64,000 nucleotides of DNA from Bacteroides helcogenes P 36-108 (GTDB taxonomy: Bacteria > Bacteroidota > Bacteroidia > Bacteroidales > Bacteroidaceae), in assembly GCF_000186225.1 (NCBI RefSeq), contig NC_014933.1, positions 1,550,001 to 1,614,000 on the forward strand, read 5' to 3'. The translations under genes and the position numbers were made by a program. This document shows, one piece after another, positions 15,625 through 24,989 of the stretch. The first letter of the stretch is position 1; each line of letters opens with the position of its first letter. A model generated the notes under the pieces. The model was not told the DNA's origin. It searched no databases and saw nothing but the letters and a program-made list of their open reading frames with translations.

Positions 15625-18531
15625 ATGAAGAAAATTATTACAGGGATGGCGTTGCTGCTGATAGCGGCATCGTCAGCATTCTCACAAACAAAGAACATTA
15701 CGGTGTCAGGGCGTATCATGGAAGATACAAAGGAGCCCGCGATACAGGCTACTGTGCAGTTGCTCTCATTGCCCGACAGCACCCAGACGGCAGGGGTGGC
15801 GAGTTCCGCGCAAGGTTATTTCACGCTGCCCAAGGTGAAGGCAGGCAGGTATGCACTGAAGATCTCCTATATCGGCTTTAAAACAAAATTTGTTCCTTTG
15901 CAGCTTTCTGCATCCGTGCCCGATAAAAATGTGGGTACGCTGACTTTGGATACGGATGCCGTGATGCTGGCTGAAGCCGTTATTACGGCGGAGGCTCCGC
16001 CTGTGCAGGTGGTGGAAGATACCGTTGCATTCAATTCATCGGCCTATCGCACTCCCGAAGGGGCCATGCTTGAGGAACTCGTGAAGAAACTGCCCGGCGC
16101 GGAAGTGGATGATGAGGGCACTGTGAAGATAAACGGCAAGGAGATAAAGAAATTAATGGTCGATGGAAAGGAATTCTTTGGTGGAGATGTGAAGACCGGG
16201 CTGAAAAACCTGCCGGTGGACATGGTGGACAAGCTGAAGACCTATGACAAAAAGTCCGACCTTGCCCGTATCACGGGCATTGACGATGGTGAAGAGGAAA
16301 CCGTGCTCGACCTGACTGTGAAGAAGGGTATGAATCAGGGCATTTTCGGGAATATAGACCTTGCCGGTGGTACGGAAAACCGATATCTGGGACGTGCCAT
16401 GATAAACTACTTCCGCGACAAGACACAAGTCTCGCTGATTGCCGGCGGCAACAATGTGAACGATCAGGGATTCTCCGGCGGAGGGGGCGGCCCGCGCTGG
16501 ATGAGGAACAACGGACTGACGGCTACGAAGGAGCTGGGTGTGAACTTCGCAACGGAAACGGATAAACTGGAATTAGGAGGCAGCGCGCGCTATAATTATA
16601 GGGACAATGATCTTGTCAGCATAGGGTCTTCTGAAAACTTTCTGACAAACGGTAACTCTTATTCAAACTCCAACAGCCGTCAGCGCAGCAAGAATCAATC
16701 TTTCAATGCAGACTTCCGCCTGGAGTGGAAGCCGGATACATTGACAAACATAATCTTCCGTCCCGATATTTCTTATGGGAAGACCGATAACTATTCAGAT
16801 TCAAAGTCGGCAGCCTTCAGTACAGACCCTTATGCGATAGTGGCTGACCCCAACAACTATCTGGCGGATGCAGAACAGATGAAAAGACTGTTCGGTGACA
16901 GTCTGCTGAACCTTAGCGACAATTTGTCGCTGGGCAATGGCAGCAATCTATCCGCCAATGCCACTCTGCAACTGAACCGCAAGCTCAACTCGCGCGGACG
17001 CAACATTACTTTTCGGGGGCGTTTCGGCTATAACGACTCGGAAAGCGACCAGTATTCCTATTCTAACATCTATTACAAAACAAAGGATGACGAGCTGCTG
17101 ATGCGTTACATCACCACTCCTACCAAAAACTATAATTACAGTGTGCAAATGACTTACAGTGAGCCTTTGGCTAAAACTACTTTCTTGCAGTTCAGCTATC
17201 AGTTCCAATATAAGTACAACAAGAGCGACAAGTCAACTTTCGATCTGGACAGGGCTTTTGACGGCAGTCCCACTACGGATGAGATAATCGGGCAGATTAC
17301 CCGGCCACTTGGTGCGGGCGATGTCCTGAATGCGGACCAAAGCAAGTTTGCCGAGTATCGGTACTATAATCATGACGCTATGGTGGGGTTGCGATTCATC
17401 CGTCCCAAGTATCAGCTTAGTGCCGGTTTGTCATTCCAGCCGCAGCACACCAATCTATCTTACGAAAAAGGAGACATAAAGATAGATACGGCACGCAACG
17501 TATTCAATTTTGCACCCAATATCGACCTGCGGGTCCGCTTCTCCAAACTGAGCCAGTTGCGATTCAACTACCGTGGACGTAGCAGTCAGCCCAGCATGGA
17601 GAATCTGCTCGATGTAACCGATGACTCCAATCCCCTGAATATCCGCAAGGGAAATCCGGGACTGAGGCCCTCGTTCTCCCACGAGATGCGCATGTTCTAC
17701 AATACGTATGACGGCGAAAAGCAGCGCAGCATTATGATGCATGTCGGCTTTTCGGCCACACAGAACAGTATCAGCAGCAGCCGCGTGTATAATAGTGAAA
17801 CCGGCGGATGGACTACAACCCCGAAGAACATCAATGGTAACTGGGGAACTTTCGGTGTGATGAATTTCAGTACGGCATTGCCCAATAAGAAATATACCGT
17901 CAATTCGTTCACCAGTGCCAGATATAACAACAATGTGAGCTACCTGACCGATTCGGAGACGAAAGTGGAGCAGAAGAAAACGACAACAGAACTTATATTG
18001 GGTGAACGTCTGAACGGATCTTACCGTAACGATTGGTTTGAATTCGGGCTGAACGGCAGCATCAGTTACTCTGCAGAGAGGGACAAACTGACACCCGGAA
18101 ACAATCAGAACCCCTACACCTTCTCTTATGGCGCCAATACGCAGGTTTCCATGCCCTGGAGCATGACGCTCTCTACCAATATAGCCAACCAAAGCCGCCG
18201 TGGCTATACGGACAGCAGCATGAACCGCAATGAACTCATCTGGAATGCCCAGCTTGCACAAACTTTCCTGAAGGGTGCGGCCACCGTCAGTTTCGAGATG
18301 TACGACATCCTGAAGCAACAGAGCAACATCAGCCGTTCACTCACCTCCAGTGGCCGTTCGGTGTACGAGTATAATGGTGTGAACAGTTATTGCATGCTGC
18401 ATTTCATCTACCGTCTGAATATCTTCGGAGGCAAGGCTGCACGTGACAAGATGCAGCAGAACCATGGTTTCGGAGGCCCCGGAGGTCATGGCCCTCGTGG
18501 TGGCATCGGTGGCGGACGCCGCCCGTTCTGA
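15625..18531 (+). CDS. Outer-membrane beta-barrel protein, TonB-receptor-like
   Basis: 968 residues. A signal peptide (MKKIITGMALLLIAASSAFSQ) is followed by a CarboxypepD_reg-like beta-sandwich (about 25-110) and a plug-like region (EELVKKLPGAEVDDEG, then INGKEIKKLMVDGKEFF). A long barrel rich in alternating aromatic residues follows. The C-terminus is a Gly-rich tail (GFGGPGGHGPRGG) rather than the usual terminal aromatic strand. It belongs with the outer membrane beta-barrel family often annotated as TonB-dependent receptors. No SusD partner is adjacent, so it is not an ordinary SusCD pair; its substrate is unknown. Confidence 0.88.
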   Translation: MKKIITGMALLLIAASSAFSQTKNITVSGRIMEDTKEPAIQATVQLLSLPDSTQTAGVASSAQGYFTLPKVKAGRYALKISYIGFKTKFVPLQLSASVPDKNVGTLTLDTDAVMLAEAVITAEAPPVQVVEDTVAFNSSAYRTPEGAMLEELVKKLPGAEVDDEGTVKINGKEIKKLMVDGKEFFGGDVKTGLKNLPVDMVDKLKTYDKKSDLARITGIDDGEEETVLDLTVKKGMNQGIFGNIDLAGGTENRYLGRAMINYFRDKTQVSLIAGGNNVNDQGFSGGGGGPRWMRNNGLTATKELGVNFATETDKLELGGSARYNYRDNDLVSIGSSENFLTNGNSYSNSNSRQRSKNQSFNADFRLEWKPDTLTNIIFRPDISYGKTDNYSDSKSAAFSTDPYAIVADPNNYLADAEQMKRLFGDSLLNLSDNLSLGNGSNLSANATLQLNRKLNSRGRNITFRGRFGYNDSESDQYSYSNIYYKTKDDELLMRYITTPTKNYNYSVQMTYSEPLAKTTFLQFSYQFQYKYNKSDKSTFDLDRAFDGSPTTDEIIGQITRPLGAGDVLNADQSKFAEYRYYNHDAMVGLRFIRPKYQLSAGLSFQPQHTNLSYEKGDIKIDTARNVFNFAPNIDLRVRFSKLSQLRFNYRGRSSQPSMENLLDVTDDSNPLNIRKGNPGLRPSFSHEMRMFYNTYDGEKQRSIMMHVGFSATQNSISSSRVYNSETGGWTTTPKNINGNWGTFGVMNFSTALPNKKYTVNSFTSARYNNNVSYLTDSETKVEQKKTTTELILGERLNGSYRNDWFEFGLNGSISYSAERDKLTPGNNQNPYTFSYGANTQVSMPWSMTLSTNIANQSRRGYTDSSMNRNELIWNAQLAQTFLKGAATVSFEMYDILKQQSNISRSLTSSGRSVYEYNGVNSYCMLHFIYRLNIFGGKAARDKMQQNHGFGGPGGHGPRGGIGGGRRPF

Positions 18532-18562
18532 GACTTTCTCTTTTTTGATAAATATGTTTGAT

Positions 18563-18632
18563 GCACGGATTGCAAGGAAAATCACGGTTTCTATGACGGG
18601 ACGGTGAAATTCCTTGCGATCCGTGCTTTTTA
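18563..18632 (+). terminator. Terminator after the beta-barrel gene
   Basis: 17-bp arms (18563-18579 and 18610-18626, one G-U pair) with a 30-base loop, followed by a T-rich run. Confidence 0.75.
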
Positions 18633-18647
18633 TTCTTTCCTTTTTCC

Positions 18648-18655
18648 TATTTTTG
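18648..18655 (+). promoter_or_regulatory. -7 box of the cardiolipin synthase gene
   Basis: TATTTTTG matches TAnnTTTG, 27 bases before the start codon and just after the preceding terminator. No -33 element is clear. Confidence 0.4.
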
Positions 18656-18682
18656 TTCTTCATTGATAATCTGTGAGAATAC

Positions 18683-20122
18683 ATGTTTGATTGGAACTAC
18701 ATAGCCGGCCAGATTGCCACAATAGCATTTGACATTGTCTATTTTGGAGCTATCATCGGAACGATTGTCGTCATTATCCTCGATAATCGTAATCCCGTGA
18801 AGACGATGGCGTGGATATTGGTACTTATGTTTCTGCCTGTAGTCGGCCTGATATTCTACTTCTTTTTCGGGAGAAGCCATCGCCGTGAGCGCATTATCGG
18901 GAGGAATAGTTATGGCCGTTTGCTGAAGAAACCCATGGCAGAGTATCTGGCACAGGATTCCTGTTCTTTGCCTATGGCTTATAGCCGCCTGATTTCTCTG
19001 TTCAGACACACCAACCAGGCTTTTCCGTTTGACGGCAACCGGGTTGAAGCCTATACGCTGGGAGTCACTATGCTGCAATCCCTTTTACGTGAACTGCAGA
19101 AAGCCAGGCAACACATTCACATGGAATTCTATATCTTCGAAGATGACGCCATTGGCCGTTTGGTGCGGGATGTCCTGATGGAAAAGGCCCGTGCGGGAGT
19201 AGAAGTGCGTGTGATATACGATGATGTGGGGTGCTGGCATGTTCCTAACAGTTTCTTTGAAGAAATGCGGGAAGCCGGTGTTGAGGTGCGTAGCTTCCTG
19301 AAAGTGCGTTTTCCGCTTTTCACCAGTAAAGTGAACTACCGCAATCACAGGAAGATTGTGGTTATTGACGGGCGTATAGGTTTTATCGGAGGCATGAATC
19401 TGGCAGAGCGCTATATGTGCGGATTTCCGTGGGGCATTTGGCGGGATACGCATTGGTTGCTGGAAGGTAAGGCTGTTCACGGCTTGCAGACTGCCTTTCT
19501 GCTTGACTGGTATTTTGTAGATCGCACGCTGATCACTTCTGCCCGTTACTTTCCGAAATTGGAGGTTTGTGGCTCTTCATTGGTACAAATCGTGACAAGT
19601 GAGCCGGTAGGCCCGTGGAAAGAAATTATGCAGGGGCTTGTCATGGCCATCAGTGGGGCAAAGAAATATTTCTATATACAGACTCCTTATTTCCTGCCTA
19701 CCGAAGCGGTAATCATCGCTATGCAGACAGCGGCGCTTTCGGGGGTGGATGTGCGCTTGATGATACCTTGCCGTGCTGATAACCGTTTGACGCATTTGGG
19801 CTCTTGCTCTTATCTGGCAGATGCACTCGGTTCGGGCGTCAAGGTCTATTTGTATAAAAAAGGTTTTCTGCATTCCAAACTGATGGTTTCGGATGATGAA
19901 CTGTCCACGGTAGGTTCTACGAATGTGGATTTCCGAAGCTTCGAGCATAACTTTGAGGTAAATGCGTTTGTTTACGATACGGAGACGGCCCTCCGGATGC
20001 GTGAGATCTTCTTGCAGGATCAACGGGATTGTGTGCAAGTCTTTTTGAAAAATTGGGTAAAGCGCCCTTGGCATCAGAAGGCGGCTGAGAGTGTGGTACG
20101 GTTGATGGCTCCGCTTTTATGA
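18683..20122 (+). CDS. cls: Cardiolipin synthase
   Basis: 479 residues, the usual Cls length. Two N-terminal membrane helices (about 15-33 and 41-62) precede two phospholipase D catalytic motifs: HRKIVVID (His222, Lys224, Asp229) and HSKLMVSDD near residue 395. Each is followed by a G(G/S)xN motif. It joins two phosphatidylglycerol molecules into cardiolipin in the inner membrane. It runs convergently into rsmD with a 6-base overlap of the stops. Confidence 0.95.
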   Translation: MFDWNYIAGQIATIAFDIVYFGAIIGTIVVIILDNRNPVKTMAWILVLMFLPVVGLIFYFFFGRSHRRERIIGRNSYGRLLKKPMAEYLAQDSCSLPMAYSRLISLFRHTNQAFPFDGNRVEAYTLGVTMLQSLLRELQKARQHIHMEFYIFEDDAIGRLVRDVLMEKARAGVEVRVIYDDVGCWHVPNSFFEEMREAGVEVRSFLKVRFPLFTSKVNYRNHRKIVVIDGRIGFIGGMNLAERYMCGFPWGIWRDTHWLLEGKAVHGLQTAFLLDWYFVDRTLITSARYFPKLEVCGSSLVQIVTSEPVGPWKEIMQGLVMAISGAKKYFYIQTPYFLPTEAVIIAMQTAALSGVDVRLMIPCRADNRLTHLGSCSYLADALGSGVKVYLYKKGFLHSKLMVSDDELSTVGSTNVDFRSFEHNFEVNAFVYDTETALRMREIFLQDQRDCVQVFLKNWVKRPWHQKAAESVVRLMAPLL

Positions 20123-20653
20123 TTTGAACAGCGAGAAGTTTACACTTCCATATACCCTTCTTTCCACAAAATGCGGATTGTCCTCAAAGTTATTACTCTT
20201 TCCGTGCTCCAGTACGAACAGGCCGTTTGCTTTCAGCAAACCTTTCTCGAAGATGAGATCGGGGATGGTTTCCAGACCGGTAAGTTCGTAGGGAGGGTCG
20301 GCAAAGATAAAGTCAAACTGTTCTCGTCCACTTTTTATGAACTTGAATACATCACCGCAGATGGGCAGGCATTTGTCGGTCTTGACTTCCTGCATCACTT
20401 TGCAGATAAATGTATAGTGGGCACGGTCTTTCTCCACACTGATAACCCGGTCACATCCTCTGGAAATGAGTTCGATACTGATGCTGCCTGTGCCGGCAAA
20501 AAGGTCAAGGGCGGATACTCCGTCTTCAAAATCAATATAGTTGGATAGCACATTGAACAGATTTTCTTTGGCAAAATCTGTTGTGGGGCGTGCTTTGAAG
20601 GAATGAGGCACATCAAAACGCCTTCTTTTGTATATTCCACTGATTACTCGCAT
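20117..20653 (-). CDS. rsmD: 16S rRNA (guanine(966)-N(2))-methyltransferase
   Basis: 178 residues. The SAM-binding DLFAGTGSISIE segment lies near residue 49 and the N6/N2-methylase motif DPPYE near residue 118, as in RsmD. The N-terminal RVISGIYKRRRFDVP is also typical. It methylates G966 of 16S rRNA in the small-subunit head. It overlaps the upstream DUF3822 gene by 10 bases, so translation may be coupled. Confidence 0.95.
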   Translation of the reverse strand: MRVISGIYKRRRFDVPHSFKARPTTDFAKENLFNVLSNYIDFEDGVSALDLFAGTGSISIELISRGCDRVISVEKDRAHYTFICKVMQEVKTDKCLPICGDVFKFIKSGREQFDFIFADPPYELTGLETIPDLIFEKGLLKANGLFVLEHGKSNNFEDNPHFVERRVYGSVNFSLFKS

Positions 20654-21423
20654 GAGGTAATGGCTTGTAGGTCAAGATTAGTGGCCGGATTCATGATGAA
20701 TACCTGCCGGATAAATTTTCTCAGTTCGGATAATAACTGTTCTTTATCGGATAGTGCGCCTGTGAGATGGAGTTCGTCGCGCTCCTGATTGAAATCGAGC
20801 CGTTTCCATATATATAACAGATAGTATAGGCGGTCTGGAGTGGTATTGCATCCGAAGGAGTTGGCAATAAGCAGATGTCCACGCTCGAATCCGTATATAT
20901 CTACTGCATCTTTTCGCAGGTGTGCATACATTTTCCGACTGTTGCCCAAACGGCTTTTGGCTGCGAAGAATTCGATAAAAGGGCTGGACTGTGAGTAGAA
21001 TCTTACATTGGAATATTGTTCCTGCAGGAAGGTGCAGGCACTCTTGTCCATTCCGAAAAGTACGACGATGTTATTCTTATGCAGAATGTTGTACTGAATC
21101 AATTCGTTTTCCCGCTTCGGGTGATTGTGATAGAAAACGTTTTCGGCCTGTTCATCCTCAAAAAACTCCAATGGAATAAAGGTAAAGCGCTTGTCTGCCA
21201 TGAGTATGTTTACACGTCGATAAGGGTGACTTAACCATTCTGTTGCGCGGAAAGTCTGCTTCAGATTAGCGGTGAGGGAAAGGCTTTCATCGACCTTATG
21301 ATCATAAAAAGAGAGTTCTCCTTCAACCAGAGGGTTAAAGACAGAAAAAGAAAATCCATCCGCACTGAGACGGATGGATAATGTGTATTGTTCCGATTTA
21401 TTGAAATCAATCGTTTCTATCAT
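20644..21423 (-). CDS. DUF3822 family protein
   Basis: 259 residues, cytosolic, with no signal. The sequence fits DUF3822, a Bacteroidetes-specific family regularly found before rsmD. Its fold may be actin/hexokinase-like, but no catalytic residues can be named with confidence. The overlap with rsmD implies a two-gene operon and suggests a link to ribosome maturation; that is guilt by association only. Confidence 0.82.
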   Translation of the reverse strand: MIETIDFNKSEQYTLSIRLSADGFSFSVFNPLVEGELSFYDHKVDESLSLTANLKQTFRATEWLSHPYRRVNILMADKRFTFIPLEFFEDEQAENVFYHNHPKRENELIQYNILHKNNIVVLFGMDKSACTFLQEQYSNVRFYSQSSPFIEFFAAKSRLGNSRKMYAHLRKDAVDIYGFERGHLLIANSFGCNTTPDRLYYLLYIWKRLDFNQERDELHLTGALSDKEQLLSELRKFIRQVFIMNPATNLDLQAITSCE

Positions 21424-21440
21424 ATTTTGTCGGGATGAGA

Positions 21441-22127
21441 TTATTCCCAGTTACCGGCGTTGTTGTTGGCTGTTTCCAAACTACCGATCATCAAACCACA
21501 GTATTTGCCAAGTTTAGTCTGCACATCTTTGAGATTGGCTATTTCTTGCTTGTCCAGACCATTCAGGTATGTTTCGTATGGAGTCTTCACTTCGAGCAGG
21601 CAGAAAGGAGCACCGGACTTGGCGGTGTCGTTTTTAATTGCCATTTCAAACTGCTTTCCATTTCCGAAAGGAACATATCTTAAAGAATCGGCATTAAAGC
21701 CTTTCGGGAAGATTGTATCCATAACAGCTACCCACATGGTATCACGTTTGAAGTTTTCCAGACCCAATTTCTGGACTTCTGAGTAGTTGCCTGTTTTTTT
21801 AGCTTTATTGATAATAGCGATAGCTTTCTTATCATTCAAACCGTCTTCCAACTGTTTATCGTTCAACTCTCCTTGCTTAAATACAAAAGGAATCTTCTGA
21901 TTTTTGACGAAAGCAATCAGGGTGTCGAAGCTGGCGGTGTATTGCTGGCCATGCAATGCACGGTACTCCAACTGCGCCTTACGGATGTCCATAAGACGGG
22001 CGATAACAGCAGCATCTCTGTGCTTCTTTTCTTTTTCGAAATTGATAGGTCCCATGATGCTGGCGTAACAAACGTAAATTAAAGCCAAAGCACATAAGCC
22101 TAAAATGACATTAAATACTGTTTTCAT
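21441..22127 (-). CDS. Membrane-anchored conserved protein, function unknown
   Basis: 228 residues. One N-terminal hydrophobic helix (about 4-26) is followed by a charged region (NFEKEKKHRDAAVIARLMDIRKAQ) and a globular part. The helix plus RKAQLEYRALHGQQY recalls pilin-like or secretion-system pseudopilin starts, but there is no prepilin cleavage site. Thus it is probably a bitopic envelope protein. It sits 17 bases before DUF3822 and could be the first gene of that transcript. A -7 box on the - strand (TATTTTTG, 22163-22170) lies upstream. Confidence 0.75.
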   Translation of the reverse strand: MKTVFNVILGLCALALIYVCYASIMGPINFEKEKKHRDAAVIARLMDIRKAQLEYRALHGQQYTASFDTLIAFVKNQKIPFVFKQGELNDKQLEDGLNDKKAIAIINKAKKTGNYSEVQKLGLENFKRDTMWVAVMDTIFPKGFNADSLRYVPFGNGKQFEMAIKNDTAKSGAPFCLLEVKTPYETYLNGLDKQEIANLKDVQTKLGKYCGLMIGSLETANNNAGNWE

Positions 22128-22162
22128 GATAAATATGTTTTTTAGTTGTTATATTCGCACCG

Positions 22163-22170
22163 CAAAAATA
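22163..22170 (-). promoter_or_regulatory. -7 box before the 228-residue protein
   Basis: TATTTTTG on the - strand, 36 bases upstream of the start codon; a possible promoter for the 22127-20117 gene string. Confidence 0.4.
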
Positions 22171-22222
22171 AAAGAAATTAATTTAATAACGATAGTTCCC
22201 TTTACTTTTTTCTGTTACAAAA

Positions 22223-23686
22223 ATGATAAATAACTATTTAGAAAGGCAAATTAAGGAAAATTTTCCTTATCAACCAACTTCTGAGCAAGAAATTGCTGTA
22301 AAAACTTTGTCAGAGTTTCTCCTTTCATCCCGTGATGAGGTGGCTTTTTTGCTTCGTGGTTATGCCGGAACGGGTAAGACTTCGCTGGTTGGAGCTTTGG
22401 TGAGGACGTTGGACCAATTGCAGCAAAAAGCAGTCTTGTTGGCTCCAACCGGACGTGCTGCGAAAGTCTTTTCTGCATACGCGGGACATTCGGCATTTAC
22501 AATTCATAAAAAAATTTATAGACAGCAATCTTTTTCTAATGAAGTGAGCAACTTTTCCGTGAATGATAATTTAACAACTCATACTTTGTATATAGTAGAT
22601 GAAGCTTCGATGATTTCCAATGAAGGGCTATCCGGCGCAATGTTCGGCACGGGGAGACTGCTGGATGATTTGGTGCAGTTTGTCTATTCAGGGCAGGGTT
22701 GCAGGCTTTTGCTGATGGGAGATACGGCACAGTTGCCTCCGGTGGGCGAAGAACAGAGCCCGGCCCTCTTTGCCGAAGCGTTGAAGGGCTATGGCTTGGA
22801 AGTCTTGGAGGTGGATTTGACGCAGGTCGTCAGACAAGAGCAGCAGTCGGGAATTCTGTGGAATGCCACTCGTCTTCGGCAGTTGATAGCCGGAGGTGAG
22901 TGTTCCTCTCTGCCTAAGTTTAAATTGACAGGCTTTGCAGACATCAGGATGTTGCAAGGTAACGAGCTGATTGATACGCTGGAGCAGTGTTACGATAGTG
23001 ATGGAATGAATGAGACAATTGTGATATGCCGTTCCAATAAACGGGCGAATATTTATAATAATGGCATTCGTGCGCAAATCCTCTGGCGCGAGGATGAACT
23101 GAATACCGGTGATTTGTTGATGGTGGCGAAGAACAACTATTTCTGGACGGAACGGCTTCAGACAGACATGGCGCGTAACGGGGAAAAGGCAGTGGCGGTG
23201 GCGCAAGTGCCCGACTTCATCGCCAACGGTGAGACGGCGGTGGTGCGCCGGGTGCGCCGCACGCGTGAACTGTACGGCTTCCGCTTTGCCGACGTCACCC
23301 TTGCTTTTCCCGATTACAATGATTGGGAGTTGGAGGTCAACTTGCTGCTTGACACCTTGCACAGCGATGCTCCCGCCTTGCCCAAAGCGGACAACGACCG
23401 CCTTTTCTATACCGTGCTCGAAGACTATGCCGACATCACCGTGAAGCGCGAGCGCATGAAGAAGATGAAGGCCGACCCCCATTACAACGCCCTGCAAGTG
23501 AAGTACGCCTACGCCGTGACTTGCCACAAGGCGCAGGGCGGGCAGTGGAAGAATGTCTTCTTGGACCAGGGCTACATGACGGACGAGTACTTGACACCCG
23601 ATTATTTCCGTTGGCTCTACACCGCCTTTACCCGTGCCACGGGAACACTTTATTTGGTGAATTATCCTTCGGAACAGATAGAGTGA
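22223..23686 (+). CDS. RecD-like ATP-dependent DNA helicase
   Basis: 487 residues, superfamily 1. Walker A is GYAGTGKTSL (46-55), Walker B is IVDEAS (124-129), and GDTAQLPPVG is motif III. The C-terminal UvrD-like motif VTCHKAQGGQWKNVF and the VALYTAFTRA-type motif (LYTAFTRATGTLYLV) complete the helicase. It is shorter than RecD2 and lacks its N-terminal helix-hairpin-helix region. It likely acts in DNA repair or recombination. The first third is AT-rich and the last third clearly GC-rich, which suggests a recombinant history. It has no operon partner. Confidence 0.9.
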   Translation: MINNYLERQIKENFPYQPTSEQEIAVKTLSEFLLSSRDEVAFLLRGYAGTGKTSLVGALVRTLDQLQQKAVLLAPTGRAAKVFSAYAGHSAFTIHKKIYRQQSFSNEVSNFSVNDNLTTHTLYIVDEASMISNEGLSGAMFGTGRLLDDLVQFVYSGQGCRLLLMGDTAQLPPVGEEQSPALFAEALKGYGLEVLEVDLTQVVRQEQQSGILWNATRLRQLIAGGECSSLPKFKLTGFADIRMLQGNELIDTLEQCYDSDGMNETIVICRSNKRANIYNNGIRAQILWREDELNTGDLLMVAKNNYFWTERLQTDMARNGEKAVAVAQVPDFIANGETAVVRRVRRTRELYGFRFADVTLAFPDYNDWELEVNLLLDTLHSDAPALPKADNDRLFYTVLEDYADITVKRERMKKMKADPHYNALQVKYAYAVTCHKAQGGQWKNVFLDQGYMTDEYLTPDYFRWLYTAFTRATGTLYLVNYPSEQIE

Positions 23687-23705
23687 GTACTGTTTTTGTA
23701 AAGGT

Positions 23706-23748
23706 CTACATTAGCTCGCTAATGTAGTACATTACGAAGCTAATGTGG
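23706..23748. repeat. Palindrome pair after the helicase gene
   Basis: CTACATTAGC-tc-GCTAATGTAG (23706-23727) is followed at once by a degenerate second copy (TACATTA...TAATGTGG, 23728-23748). The palindrome centres are about 21 bp apart. There is no T-run, so it is not a standard terminator. The architecture recalls the 23-bp palindrome arrays elsewhere in the window, with a different sequence. Confidence 0.7.
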
Positions 23749-23780
23749 CACTCTGTAAAAACGACCTTTTTCTTTTGCAT

Positions 23781-23823
23781 CGCTAACGCAACCACGGTTA
23801 CTGTAACCACGGTTGCGTTAGCG
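23781..23823. repeat. Nested 43-bp inverted repeat
   Basis: Outer arms CGCTAACGCAACC / GGTTGCGTTAGCG (13 bp) enclose a second inverted repeat GGTTA-ctg-TAACC, separated by an AC/AC mismatch. AACCACGGTT also appears twice as a direct repeat. It lies 95 bases after the helicase stop. The rest of the 371-base gap (to 24057) holds nothing I can recognise. Confidence 0.7.
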
Positions 23824-24057
23824 GCAATGTACGTCGTGCGTTTACCCTTGTTGGACTGTGAGTTTACTACCGATAAACCAAGCGTTTGCTGACGTTAAAC
23901 TGACTGTTTAATTCTTGTAAACCGAAATAAACTCCTAAGTTGCTGATGCTCTAATGGTTGGTAATTGCTGCTTCGGAGGGGAAAGATATCTGTTGTATCT
24001 ATAAATTCAGTTTCTAAAGATGTAGCATCGCAGAGGCAATGTCGAGGATTTCAGAAA

Positions 24058-24984
24058 TTATTTTTCATTCGGTGCAATGGGATTTTTATTTGTTTTGAGC
24101 AAAGGCCTTAATTCTTCTATAATATAGGAGGTATATTTATCTACTCCTTGACGGTTCATGTGATAATAGGTGTCATATGCATTTTCATCACTCAGCACGT
24201 GTGTTTCAGGTGTAACTAAGAATGGGCATTCTTTTTCCCTGAGAAACTCTTCAACCTCGTGTACTTTTTTCTTGTTCTTATTATAGGCTTTCTCTACATA
24301 AATTGGCGGAATAACAAAAACAGAACATACCTTTTGAAGCGTTTTGACTTTCTCTATAAAATAGTTACCAAACTGCTTATTAAACGTTTCTTTGATTGGT
24401 TTAATTGCACCGGAACCTCGACTTTCTAAAGTCCAGTGCTGTATTTCGTCTCCGTATTCATTAAAGCCGGAGGCTCGGTAATCTTTGGGAGTTTTATTTT
24501 TTGGTGTTAAAGTACTTTCCCTTATTAATTGGGGAATTCCACTTAATACATTTATCCATTGCCTTATGCCAAGCAGATATGCTTTCTTCCAATGACTCGC
24601 CACCATAAGTGAGGAGATAGCTTCTTCTCCGTAAGCAGTTGTATAGAAGTGGTCGTATTCGGGGGCAAATACAATGACATCACCTTTTCTTGCATATTCT
24701 GATATGTCATCAATCATATATTTCAGTCCAATTCCAGCGTGAAGTCCGTAATTAATGACATTGATGTTTAACGAGTCTTTTATTCGTTGACTGTCTAATC
24801 CGAAAGCCAAGTTGCTGCCACCAACAAAAATAATTCTGGGGGAATGTGTGTTTTCCAGTAATTCACATTTCTTGTTGTAGGCTTTTAGGTAATTGTCTTG
24901 GTCCATTGGAAGCTGTGTTGCCGTAAGAATTAAAACAATAAGGATGCTTGCCAATATAGCTATTTTCTTTATAAATACTTTCAT
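24058..24984 (-). CDS. SGNH-like protein, partner of the MBOAT acyltransferase
   Basis: 308 residues with one N-terminal membrane helix (about 5-24) and a periplasmic domain. FVGGSNLAFGLDS (53-65) resembles the SGNH/DltD block I with Ser57 as candidate nucleophile. A C-terminal YDTYYHMN (270-277) supplies a possible Asp271/His275 pair. It lies 5 bases after the MBOAT gene. Known pairs of this kind (AlgI with AlgJ/X, DltB with DltD, PatA/PatB) acylate cell-surface polymers. The gene is AT-rich compared with the MBOAT gene. The acceptor is unknown. Confidence 0.75.
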   Translation of the reverse strand: MKVFIKKIAILASILIVLILTATQLPMDQDNYLKAYNKKCELLENTHSPRIIFVGGSNLAFGLDSQRIKDSLNINVINYGLHAGIGLKYMIDDISEYARKGDVIVFAPEYDHFYTTAYGEEAISSLMVASHWKKAYLLGIRQWINVLSGIPQLIRESTLTPKNKTPKDYRASGFNEYGDEIQHWTLESRGSGAIKPIKETFNKQFGNYFIEKVKTLQKVCSVFVIPPIYVEKAYNKNKKKVHEVEEFLREKECPFLVTPETHVLSDENAYDTYYHMNRQGVDKYTSYIIEELRPLLKTNKNPIAPNEK

Positions 24985-24989
24985 ATGTC

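Noticed and set aside
17455..18318. 287-codon - strand frame within the beta-barrel gene
   Set aside because: Antisense shadow without coding support.
15625..18531. Calling the barrel a SusC-type receptor of a polysaccharide locus
   Set aside because: No SusD gene or glycan enzymes adjacent, and the C-terminus is Gly-rich rather than SusC-like.
24058..24984. Calling the SGNH-like gene dltD
   Set aside because: Only short motifs resemble DltD, and no dltA, dltB or dltC is present; the general family name is safer.
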